A stretch of 11,801 nt of DNA from NCBI GenBank assembly GCA_948497845.1, contig CAOOMX010000028.1:4434-16234 (forward strand), written 5' to 3'. Below the pieces are notes generated by a model. The model was not told the origin of the DNA and made no database searches. It was given only the letters and a program-made list of their open reading frames with translations. Below, piece by piece: positions 5,567-11,801 of this stretch. This DNA comes from an uncultured Bacilli bacterium. GTDB taxonomy: Bacteria; Bacillota_I; Bacilli_A; RF39; UBA660. The stretch's first letter is position 1. Each line of letters begins with the position of its first letter. Made by a program: the position numbers and the translations under genes.

Positions 5567-6019
5567 ATGAATAATACAAATAACAATAATAACAGCCAAG
5601 GAAACTGCATTAATGAAATCTTATGTGTTATCCTAGTATTACAAGAAAATGCTTGTCCAGATAATTGCTTACAAACTTGTGATCGTCCTGTTTTGGGTGG
5701 CGGAGCTAATTGCTTAATTTGTAATACAAGACCAGTAATGATTTATACTTGCTGCGGTAATGGCGTTCCTTGGAGTGTTGCAACTAGTAAAGATTCTACT
5801 GAATCTTGTGCTGGTCAAGGCAATAGTCAAGGTTGTTCTTCAGTGTTCCGTGTAGAAAAGATTGAAGGTAATTGCTGTACGTTTAGAGTTTTAGCAGAAA
5901 ATGATGATACAACAAGCGTTTATCCATATGTAGCAACCAATGTTTTCTTTACAATGGATTGCAGCTGTATTTGTAGTATAAGATGCTTATCAGATACATA
6001 TGTAGATTGTGTTTGCTAA
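5567..6019 (+). CDS. cotZ: CotY/CotZ-family cysteine-rich spore coat protein
   Basis: 150 aa with 19 cysteines, expected in the outer coat or crust (exosporium base in other species), where the family forms disulfide-linked layers. Layout follows CotZ/CotY: a short polar start (Asn-rich, about 1-9), an N-terminal helix CINEILCVILVLQE (14-27), a CPDNCLQTC cluster (30-38), then FRVEKIEGNCCTFRVL (about 94-109) and DCSCICSIRCLSDTYVD near the C-terminus. The last two match the FRVEK...CC and C.CFCAIQCLSPE.VD regions of Bacillus CotZ. ATG at 5567 is chosen, with AAGGG (5554-5558) 8 nt upstream; an in-frame GTG at 5540 lies upstream of the predicted transcription start. It is monocistronic, between a SigK-like promoter and a strong terminator. 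CotY and CotZ are paralogues, so the symbol is approximate. Confidence 0.87.
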   Translation: MNNTNNNNNSQGNCINEILCVILVLQENACPDNCLQTCDRPVLGGGANCLICNTRPVMIYTCCGNGVPWSVATSKDSTESCAGQGNSQGCSSVFRVEKIEGNCCTFRVLAENDDTTSVYPYVATNVFFTMDCSCICSIRCLSDTYVDCVC

Positions 6020-6026
6020 GTTATAG

Positions 6027-6057
6027 AAAAAACCTGTGAAGTAAGCAGGTTTTTTTT
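6027..6057 (+). terminator. intrinsic terminator of the cotZ-like gene
   Basis: AAAAAACCTG (6027-6036) pairs with CAGGTTTTTT (6046-6055) across a 9-nt loop, in an eight-T run (6050-6057), eight bases after the stop codon. Confidence 0.9.
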
Positions 6058-6061
6058 GTGC

Positions 6062-6089
6062 TTGCTTTTTTTGAATTTTGTGATAAAAT
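6062..6089 (+). promoter_or_regulatory. possible SigA-type promoter for the 276-aa gene
   Basis: TTGCTT (6062-6067), a 16-nt spacer and TAAAAT (6084-6089), just after the cotZ terminator and about 32 nt ahead of the start codon. Each box has mismatches to consensus. A vegetative-type promoter next to a sporulation gene would suggest separate regulation. Confidence 0.45.
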
Positions 6090-6121
6090 AAGAAACATTC
6101 TTAAATGAAAGGGGGATATTT

Positions 6122-6952
6122 ATGCAATTTGAGAAGATCATTCAACTTTTGCTAGCTAAAAGGGGTGAGCTTTCACAAAGTATTTACACTATAAATAAGA
6201 CGCTTGGTGAGCATAAAATGAAGCTTAAAAGAACGTTTTTCTGGCGTAGAAAAAGCATTCGTCTTATGAAAGAAAAAATTGAAAGCGTAGAGAGGTTTCA
6301 AAACAATTTAATGCTTCGACTTCGTTCTGTTGATAGATTATGGCAAACTTTAGCTTGTCCTCAAGAAATAGTTTCTTCTTTATCTGACACAATGGTTGTG
6401 CTATCTATGTGGCTTGGAACGTTGAGTGATGAAGAAATATTAGAAGTTTTTGGTGCTGTTGCGGTACGAAATGGAGCTGAAGATTTTCAAAACTCTTTTG
6501 ATATTTGTGGTAAAGCTTTATGCTATGTTGATGAAGATAAGTTTAAAACAGCGGTTGAGTTACAAGCTAGTTATGTAAATCCAGGATATACTAGTTCAGT
6601 GAATTCTGATGAGTTACTTATTCAAGAGCTTGATCAAGTAAAAAGTGCTATCTTTAGAGCTGTAAGAGCTAATAATTGCAAATTATTTGAAAGTTTAACG
6701 GATGAAGAAAAAGATGAAGTAGATGCTTATTTAAGTCCAAATAATAAAGTGTTACGTGAAAGTAATACGGAAGACTATTTTATTGCCTTTTGTGAATCTG
6801 TTTTTGCATCTTTAAATGAATCAGATAGTGTATTAATAATGCAAAGAAGAAAAGAATGCTTGGAGGCTTTTAAAAATAGTTTTGCAATCGATAAAGATGC
6901 TTTAACACAAAGTTCTCTTAAAAGAAGAAGGCAAGATGCTCTTGTAGCATAA
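6122..6952 (+). CDS. uncharacterised helical protein, intact member of a tandem paralogue pair
   Basis: 276 aa; I do not recognise the family. It is predicted all-helical and cytoplasmic, with no signal peptide or membrane segment. The N-terminal 75 residues are strongly basic and coiled-coil-like (KMKLKRTFFWRRKSIRLMKE at 32-51). A conserved hydrophobic core follows, beginning SLSDTMVVLSMWLGTLSDEE at 86-105, then EVFGAVAVRNG, ALCYVDEDKFK and, further on, ESLTDEEKDEV. The C-terminus is Arg/Lys-rich (SLKRRRQDAL). The ATG at 6122 has GGGGG (6111-6115) 6 nt upstream. The gene has its own candidate promoter and terminator, so it is a single transcription unit. The next gene is a diverged copy: residues 86-146 align without gaps to the same residue numbers there, about 28 of 61 identical by eye. 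Function unknown. Confidence 0.85.
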   Translation: MQFEKIIQLLLAKRGELSQSIYTINKTLGEHKMKLKRTFFWRRKSIRLMKEKIESVERFQNNLMLRLRSVDRLWQTLACPQEIVSSLSDTMVVLSMWLGTLSDEEILEVFGAVAVRNGAEDFQNSFDICGKALCYVDEDKFKTAVELQASYVNPGYTSSVNSDELLIQELDQVKSAIFRAVRANNCKLFESLTDEEKDEVDAYLSPNNKVLRESNTEDYFIAFCESVFASLNESDSVLIMQRRKECLEAFKNSFAIDKDALTQSSLKRRRQDALVA

Positions 6953-6983
6953 AGGATTACTAAAAAAATGGTAATCTTTTTTT
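6951..6983 (+). terminator. intrinsic terminator after the 276-aa gene
   Basis: AAAGGATTAC (6951-6960) pairs with GTAATCTTTT (6971-6980, one G-U) across a 10-nt loop, in a seven-T run (6977-6983). It overlaps the stop codon of the upstream gene. Confidence 0.87.
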
Positions 6984-7020
6984 GTGTAGATTTTGAAATT
7001 TTAAAGAAGGTGTGGTATAA

Positions 7021-7801
7021 ATGCAACTGGTGCAATTAGAACAGAATTTACTTTTGAAGAAGAATGAATTAACTGAAGCTTATCATCTTTGTGATGAAAA
7101 AATATTGTTGTATACAAATGCCCTATTTAATGCTCCTTTTGGGCAAATTTATGAAAAAACAAGATATAGAAATTTAATTGAAACGGAAAAAAAGAAACAA
7201 AAGGATTTGGGGTTTTTCTTAAAAATAGTAATAGACTTATTAAAAGTATTGCTTAATAGTGAAAATACAAGTATGTCTTTATCTGATCTTTTGCTTGTTT
7301 TGTCAATGCTTACAGATGTTTTGTCTGCCCAAGATATGTTGCAAGTTTTTGGTTTTGTTGCAACACGTACTGATTGTGTAGATTTTATTCATCTTTTTGC
7401 TGCTAATGGAGATGCTTTATCTTATACAAATGAGGAAGATTTTAAAAGAAGATTGGAAACATTATTAGGTATAGATCCTCGTTTTTTTAAATGAAAGGAA
7501 AGAATTAGTTATTGCTTTTCTATGCCAAGCTATGTATGAACAAAATCAATGTTTTTTAGATTTCTTAACCCAAGATGAAAAAGATACTGTCGTAAATTAT
7601 TTGGGTACTTTTCAACATCAAAGCCCTGTAGAAGTAGACTTTATTTTATTTTGTTCTTCTGTGCGTATGTGTATGAAAAATCCATCTAATCCTTTTTATG
7701 TGCCTTTAAAAGATACGTGTTTTGGTTTATTTAAAGAGCACTTTATACAGGAGAAAAAGGCTTTAGTAGAACGCGCTAGAAAGAATAAACAAGAGCGTTA
7801 A
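7021..7801 (+). pseudogene. second paralogue, split by a +1 frameshift at a T7 run
   Basis: Diverged copy of the 276-aa gene. The first frame (ATG 7021, GAAGGTG at 7006-7012) gives 157 aa and stops at TGA 7492-7494. Homology then continues in the +1 frame to TAA 7799-7801. Residues 86-146 (SLSDLLLVLSM..., QVFGFVATR, ALSYTNEEDFK) match the first copy without gaps. The second-frame part (CFLDFLTQDEKDTV, DFILFCSSV) matches its ESLTDEEKDEV and YFIAFCESV regions. The switch falls at seven T (7482-7488): with six, the reading becomes R-F-L-N-E-R-K-E-L-V-I and gives one protein of 259 aa. An ATG at 7532 has no ribosome-binding site, so a separate second gene is unlikely. The cause could be decay, phase variation, transcript slippage or an assembly error. 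Both halves remain otherwise open, which argues for a recent or reversible event. Confidence 0.85.
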
Positions 7802-7836
7802 AAAGTGTAATAAGACTTTCTTAAAAATAGTTTTCT

Positions 7837-7845
7837 TGCTATAAT
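7837..7845 (+). promoter_or_regulatory. extended -10 promoter for pcrA
   Basis: TGC followed by a perfect TATAAT (7840-7845), an extended -10. The -35 region is poor (TTTCTT at 7817-7822, 17-nt spacing). The predicted start is near 7852, ahead of the pcrA ribosome-binding site, so the operon pcrA-nucleotidyltransferase-ligA likely begins here. Confidence 0.65.
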
Positions 7846-7867
7846 ATTTATATAGTCGGAGGAGTTT

Positions 7868-9961
7868 ATGGATTTATTAATGGGTCTTAATGAAAGACAA
7901 AAGAGTGCTGTAGAACATATTGAGGGGCCTTGTCTTGTTTTAGCAGGTGCTGGAAGTGGAAAAACGAAGGTTTTAACGACTAGAATTGCCAATTTAATTG
8001 AACATGGTATTTATTCAAATCGTATTTTAGCTATTACATTTACAAATAAAGCTGCTAAAGAGATGAAGGAAAGATTAGGAGCTATTGTTGGAGAGAATTC
8101 TTCTTTTGTAGGGACTTTCCATTCTTTTGGATTGCGTATTTTAAAGGAAAATTATGAGATTTTGGGGTTACAACGAAATTTTACTATTTTGGATAGTGAT
8201 GATGTTAATTCTGTTATAAAAAAAATACTTAAAAATTTAGGACATGATCCTAAAATGTATGCACCAAGTTTTATTCGAAGCAAAATTAGTTTTATTAAAA
8301 ATGAAATGTTAAGTATGAATGAAGCAGAGAAGTTTTTGGTGAGTCCTCCAGAAAAAATTGCTTTACAGATATATCGTTTATATGAAGAAGAGTTAAGAAG
8401 AAGTAGTAGTGTTGATTTTGATGATTTGTTAAAAAAGCCAGTAGAATTGTTTTTACAGCATCCAGAAATATTAGAATATTATCAAGAAAGATATCAATAT
8501 ATTTTAATTGATGAGTATCAAGATACGAATGAAGTACAGTATAAATTAGTAAGAATGCTTGCTAAAAAATATCGTAATTTGTTTGTAGTTGGAGATGCCA
8601 ATCAATCTATTTATGCTTTTAGAGGATCTAATTATAAGAATATTCTTAATTTTGAAAAGGATTATCCAGATGCTAATATTGTTGTTTTAAATCAAAATTA
8701 TCGTAGTACTACTACTATTTTAGATGCTGCAAATGATGTTATTCGCAATAATCAAGAACGAAAAGATGTAGATCTATTTAGCGATTTAGGAAAAGGAATA
8801 AACATTAAATATTTAAGGGCTTATGATGAAAAGCATGAAGTTACTCTTATTATGGAAGAAATAAATAAATTGCTTGATAGTGGGTATTCTTATAATGATA
8901 TAGCTATTTTATATCGGACGAATGGTCAGGCAAGAACTATTGAAGATGGAATGCTTAAAAATAATTATCCTTATCGAGTTGTGGGAAGTTATTATTTCTA
9001 TAAAAGAAAAGAAATTAAAGACTTGTTAAGCTATTTGAGACTCATTTCTAATCATGATGATGAAGTATCTTTAAGAAGAGTTATTAATGAACCTAAACGT
9101 GGTATTGGAGCCAAATCTATTGAAGATTTAAGTGAAGTTGCTGCACATGCGGGCATATCTATGTTTGCTGCTATATCTAAACCAAAAGAAATGGAATTTA
9201 AAAAGATAATTTTAGACTTAACGGAAGATGCGAAAGATTGTAGTTTAACAGAACTTATTGATAAAGTTATTGAAAAGTCTGGAATGAAGAAAGATTTAGA
9301 GAGTACTAAAACATTAGAAAGTGAACTAAGATATGAAAACTTAATGGAATTTAAGAGTATAACAGAAAATTATCAAAAGGAAACAGGAAGAGTTAATTTA
9401 GAGGACTTTTTGGATGAAATTAGCTTAGTAAGTGATATGGCGGAACATAAAGAATATGATAATGCAATTACTTTAATGACCATTCATTCTGCTAAAGGAT
9501 TAGAATTTAGAAGTGTTTTTTTAGCAGGAATGGAAGAAAATATTATGCCACATTCTATGAGTTTACAAGAAGATGGTGGAATTGAAGAGGAAAGGCGTCT
9601 TTGCTATGTAGCTATAACACGAGCTAAGGAACGGCTTTATTTAACGAATGCTAAAAAAAGAATGTTATTTGGAAATGCTACTATAAATCCTCCGAGTCGT
9701 TTTATTACCGAAATAGATGAATCGTTAATTGATAAAGATGATCGAGCAAAAATGGAAGTACAAGAAAAATCATTTCAAAAAGAAAAATATTATAATGATG
9801 AAAATTCTGTTTATAAATACGGAGATGTAGTTAATCATGCAAGCTTTGGCAGAGGTGTTGTTGTCGGGGTAGATGACCGATTTGTAACCGTTGCATTTAA
9901 TAATAGAATTGGAATAAAAAAGTTTTTGAGTAATTATCAAGGATTAAGAAAGGAAGGATAA
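7868..9961 (+). CDS. pcrA: ATP-dependent DNA helicase PcrA (UvrD/Rep family)
   Basis: Superfamily 1A 3'-5' helicase for excision repair, rolling-circle replication and removal of RecA or stalled RNA polymerase from DNA. 697 aa, slightly shorter than Bacillus PcrA. Motifs in order: Walker A AGAGSGKT (26-33), TFTNKAAKEM (57-66), GTFHSFG (82-88), Walker B DEYQDTN (215-221), VGDANQSIYAFRGS (241-254), LNQNYRST (274-281), MTIHSAKGLEF (537-547) and EERRLCYVAITRAKERLYL (574-592). Motif III has A-N and F-R where most PcrA have D-D/E and W-R, a variation seen in the family. A C-terminal Tudor-like domain (about 651-694, GDVVNHASFGRGVVVGVDD) is the RNA-polymerase-binding part typical of PcrA. ATG at 7868 has GGAGGAG (7858-7864). 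The next gene starts 2 nt after the stop. Confidence 0.96.
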   Translation: MDLLMGLNERQKSAVEHIEGPCLVLAGAGSGKTKVLTTRIANLIEHGIYSNRILAITFTNKAAKEMKERLGAIVGENSSFVGTFHSFGLRILKENYEILGLQRNFTILDSDDVNSVIKKILKNLGHDPKMYAPSFIRSKISFIKNEMLSMNEAEKFLVSPPEKIALQIYRLYEEELRRSSSVDFDDLLKKPVELFLQHPEILEYYQERYQYILIDEYQDTNEVQYKLVRMLAKKYRNLFVVGDANQSIYAFRGSNYKNILNFEKDYPDANIVVLNQNYRSTTTILDAANDVIRNNQERKDVDLFSDLGKGINIKYLRAYDEKHEVTLIMEEINKLLDSGYSYNDIAILYRTNGQARTIEDGMLKNNYPYRVVGSYYFYKRKEIKDLLSYLRLISNHDDEVSLRRVINEPKRGIGAKSIEDLSEVAAHAGISMFAAISKPKEMEFKKIILDLTEDAKDCSLTELIDKVIEKSGMKKDLESTKTLESELRYENLMEFKSITENYQKETGRVNLEDFLDEISLVSDMAEHKEYDNAITLMTIHSAKGLEFRSVFLAGMEENIMPHSMSLQEDGGIEEERRLCYVAITRAKERLYLTNAKKRMLFGNATINPPSRFITEIDESLIDKDDRAKMEVQEKSFQKEKYYNDENSVYKYGDVVNHASFGRGVVVGVDDRFVTVAFNNRIGIKKFLSNYQGLRKEG

Positions 9962-9963
9962 GA

Positions 9964-10863
9964 ATGAAAGAAAAAACTTTGGTCATTTTGGCAGCAGGAA
10001 TGGGGAGTCGTTTTGGGGGATTAAAACAAATAGAGCCAGTGGGGCCTAATAAGGAAATATTAGCAGATTATTCTATATATGATGCCATAGAAGCAGGTTT
10101 TACTAAAGTTGTGTTTGTGATAAGAGAAGAGCATATAGATTATTTTAAAGAAAATATTACGAAGAAATATCAAGATAAAATAGAAGTTTTATTTGTTAGT
10201 CAAGAACTTCATAAAATACCTAGTGATGTAACTATACCAAGTCTGCGTACGAAAATGTGGGGAACAACGCATGCCTTATTGTGTGCTAAAGATTTAGTAA
10301 AAGAAGGTTTTGTTATGATTAATGGAGATGATTTTTATGGAAGATCTTCATATCAAAAAGCTGCTCAATTTTTAGATGCGGTAAGTGATCCTTATGAATA
10401 TATGCTAGTGGGTTATCCATTTTGTTTAGCTAATAGTAAAAATGGTAAAGTAAATCGTGCTGTTATAAAAAGTAGTAATGGATATGTTACTGGTTTGGAT
10501 GAATGTAGTGTAGAAGAAAAAGATGGAGAAATTTTGGCGACAACGCATGCAACGAATGAGACGTTTATAATTGATAAATTTGATCCTGTTTCAATGAACT
10601 TTTTTGTTTTTCAACCTTCTGTTTTTTCGTTGCTAGAAGAGGACTTTGATGCATTTATACATGGTAAAATAGAAGAAAAGAATGAATGTTTGATACCAAA
10701 TACTATAAAAAAATATATTGTAAATGATCGTGTGAAAATGAAAGTTGAAGTTGCTGATGCTAAATGGCTTGGTGTTACTTATAAAGAAGATTTAGATGAA
10801 GTTAAAATGCACTTACAAAAATTTACAAATGAAGGAATTTATCCTAAGGATTTATGGGAGTAA
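9964..10863 (+). CDS. sugar-phosphate-type nucleotidyltransferase
   Basis: 299 aa. The N-terminus carries the nucleotide-binding signature of the NTP-transferase fold, LAAGMGSRFGGLKQ (9-22; conserved G12, G14, R16 and K21). GTTHALLCAKD (100-110) and NGDDFYG (120-126) follow; the aspartates in the latter would bind the catalytic metal. Related enzymes join NTP to a sugar-1-phosphate or a phosphorylated alcohol to make an activated precursor for cell wall, capsule or lipid. The substrate cannot be read from the sequence, and no pathway genes adjoin it. It starts 2 nt after the pcrA stop, with AGGAAGG (9951-9957) inside pcrA, and ends 3 nt before ligA, so all three genes are one transcription unit. 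In Bacillus, pcrA and ligA are directly adjacent; this gene is an insertion between them. Confidence 0.85.
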   Translation: MKEKTLVILAAGMGSRFGGLKQIEPVGPNKEILADYSIYDAIEAGFTKVVFVIREEHIDYFKENITKKYQDKIEVLFVSQELHKIPSDVTIPSLRTKMWGTTHALLCAKDLVKEGFVMINGDDFYGRSSYQKAAQFLDAVSDPYEYMLVGYPFCLANSKNGKVNRAVIKSSNGYVTGLDECSVEEKDGEILATTHATNETFIIDKFDPVSMNFFVFQPSVFSLLEEDFDAFIHGKIEEKNECLIPNTIKKYIVNDRVKMKVEVADAKWLGVTYKEDLDEVKMHLQKFTNEGIYPKDLWE

Positions 10864-10866
10864 ATT

Positions 10867-11801
10867 ATGGATGCAAGAAAAAGAATTGAAGAATTAACTA
10901 AGATTATTGAAGATGCTAACTATGAGTATTATGTACTCGCAGAACCAAAATTGACAAATCAAGAATGGGATAGTTATTTAAGGGAATTGGAAAAGCTGGA
11001 AGAAGAATATCCCATGTATGCACTTCCTAATTCTCCAACCAAAAGAGTAGGTGGAACAGTTATTGATAAGTTTAAGAAAATAACCCATAGTATTCCAATG
11101 CTTTCTATTCCAGATGTTTTTGATATTGATGAAATTAAAAGTTTTGATGAAAGAATTAAAAAAAGTGGTTTTGAGCCAGAGTATGTTTGTGAGTTAAAAA
11201 TTGATGGCTTAAGTGGTTCTTTTCATTATGAAGATGGTATATTAATTACGGGTTCAACAAGAGGTGACGGAGTTACGGGAGAGGATATTACCCATAATGT
11301 TAAAACGATACGTACACTTCCTTTGAAGTTAAAAGATGATACTTCTATTGAAGTGCGTGGAGAAATCTTTATGGGACGTGATACTTTAAAACAACTAAAT
11401 GAACGTCGAGAAAAGTTGGGTGAGCCTTTACTTCAAAATTGTCGAAATGCGGCGGCTGGGTCTATTCGTCAGTTAGATTCTAAAGTAGCTGCTCAAAGAA
11501 AATTAGATGTGTGGATTTATCATTTGCCTAATCCAGAAGATTATGGAATTAAAACCCATTATGAAGCTTTACAATTTATGAAAGATTTAGGTTTTAAAGT
11601 TAATCCAGCGAATCGATTGGTAAAGAATATTGATGAAATTTTAGACTTTATAAATGAATATGCCTCTAAAAGAAGTAGTTTATCTTATGATATTGATGGT
11701 ATTGTTATTAAAGTTAATGATTTAAAGATGCAAAAACAGTTAGGTTTTACAGCAAAATATCCTAAATGGGCAGTAGCTTATAAGTTTCCTGCTCAAGAAG
11801 T
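10867..11801 (+). CDS. ligA: NAD-dependent DNA ligase, N-terminal part (runs off the window)
   Basis: Seals nicks at Okazaki fragments and in repair, using NAD+. The first 311 residues are present; the full protein is usually about 660-680 aa, so the OB, zinc, HhH and BRCT domains lie beyond the window. The adenylation motif is KIDG with K111 as nucleophile (CELKIDGLSGS). Also clear: HSIPMLSI (74-81), TRGDGVTGEDITHNV, EVRGEIFM, NCRNAAAGSIRQLD, DIDGIVIKVND and KYPKWAVAYKFPAQE at the edge. In domain Ia the NMN-binding set differs: by alignment to E. coli LigA (Y22, H23, D32, Y35, D36) this protein has Y21, Y22, N31, W34 and D35. ATG at 10867 is preceded by GGGAG (10856-10860). It is the last visible gene of the pcrA operon. 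Confidence 0.95.
   Translation, partial: MDARKRIEELTKIIEDANYEYYVLAEPKLTNQEWDSYLRELEKLEEEYPMYALPNSPTKRVGGTVIDKFKKITHSIPMLSIPDVFDIDEIKSFDERIKKSGFEPEYVCELKIDGLSGSFHYEDGILITGSTRGDGVTGEDITHNVKTIRTLPLKLKDDTSIEVRGEIFMGRDTLKQLNERREKLGEPLLQNCRNAAAGSIRQLDSKVAAQRKLDVWIYHLPNPEDYGIKTHYEALQFMKDLGFKVNPANRLVKNIDEILDFINEYASKRSSLSYDIDGIVIKVNDLKMQKQLGFTAKYPKWAVAYKFPAQE

Noticed and set aside
6988..7020. Promoter directly before the second paralogue
   Set aside because: The best boxes (TTGTGT and TAAAGA) are only 14 nt apart and poor matches; not enough to call.
6775..7035. Minus-strand reading frame spanning the end of the 276-aa gene
   Set aside because: It crosses a terminator and the start of the next paralogue; the plus strand has conserved protein sequence there.
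7492..7494. TGA read as tryptophan (genetic code 4) or a selenocysteine codon
   Set aside because: Continuing in the same frame past the TGA gives sequence unrelated to the paralogue; homology lies in the +1 frame. All recognised Trp codons are TGG.
7532..7801. Independent 89-aa gene starting at ATG 7532
   Set aside because: It has no ribosome-binding site, and homology to the upstream paralogue extends upstream of this ATG in the same frame to the T7 run. It is the 3' part of a split gene.
7801..7830. Possible terminator after the split paralogue
   Set aside because: Only a weak five-pair stem (AAAGT/ACTTT) without a T tract can be drawn.
7798..7992. Minus-strand reading frame over the pcrA promoter and start
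   Set aside because: It lies across the extended -10 promoter and the PcrA Walker A region, so it is a shadow.

Overview
This is an AT-rich (by eye roughly 70% A+T), gene-dense chromosomal window from a low-GC, Gram-positive, spore-forming bacterium. Three things point to the class Bacilli in the broad sense (possibly a gut Erysipelotrichales- or RF39-like lineage, which is inference). They are the 3' half of a Bacillus-type (type B) RNase P RNA, a CotY/CotZ-like cysteine-rich spore coat protein with a SigK-like promoter, and conserved Bacillus-type pairings (rodZ/ymfM-pgsA and pcrA...ligA). The standard code holds: Trp is TGG, and every intact gene stops with TAA or TAG. No mobile element, prophage, CRISPR array or tRNA was seen, and no stretch over 300 nt lacks a gene.

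Layout. 1-215: 3' part of rnpB. 248-1337: rodZ-like membrane HTH protein and pgsA, closed by a terminator. 1383-3341: promoter, a tyrosine-type T-box leader with its terminator, a CYTH-domain gene, then tyrS, with zero spacing between the two genes. 3400-3636: a small Tyr/Pro/Gly-rich coat-like protein, meeting an FtsW/RodA/SpoVE-family gene head-on with overlapping stop codons. 4797-5415: a 96-aa unknown converging on a membrane-anchored orphan PTS EIIB-like protein across a shared bidirectional terminator. 5510-6057: SigK-like promoter, cotZ-like gene and terminator. 6062-7801: two tandem paralogues of an unrecognised helical family; the second is split by one extra T in a run of seven. 7837-11801: pcrA, a sugar-phosphate-type nucleotidyltransferase and the start of ligA, closely spaced as an operon.

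Functional themes. The ends are housekeeping: tRNA processing, phospholipid synthesis, tyrosyl-tRNA charging, and DNA repair and ligation. The middle (about 3.4-7.8 kb) is the accessory part and is plausibly sporulation-linked: a coat protein, a second coat-like small protein behind CATANNNTA repeats, a SEDS-family glycan polymerase and the uncharacterised paralogue pair. The most interesting points are the frameshifted paralogue, the CYTH gene placed under a tRNA-sensing riboswitch, the orphan membrane EIIB, and two unusual residues in the NMN-binding domain of LigA.
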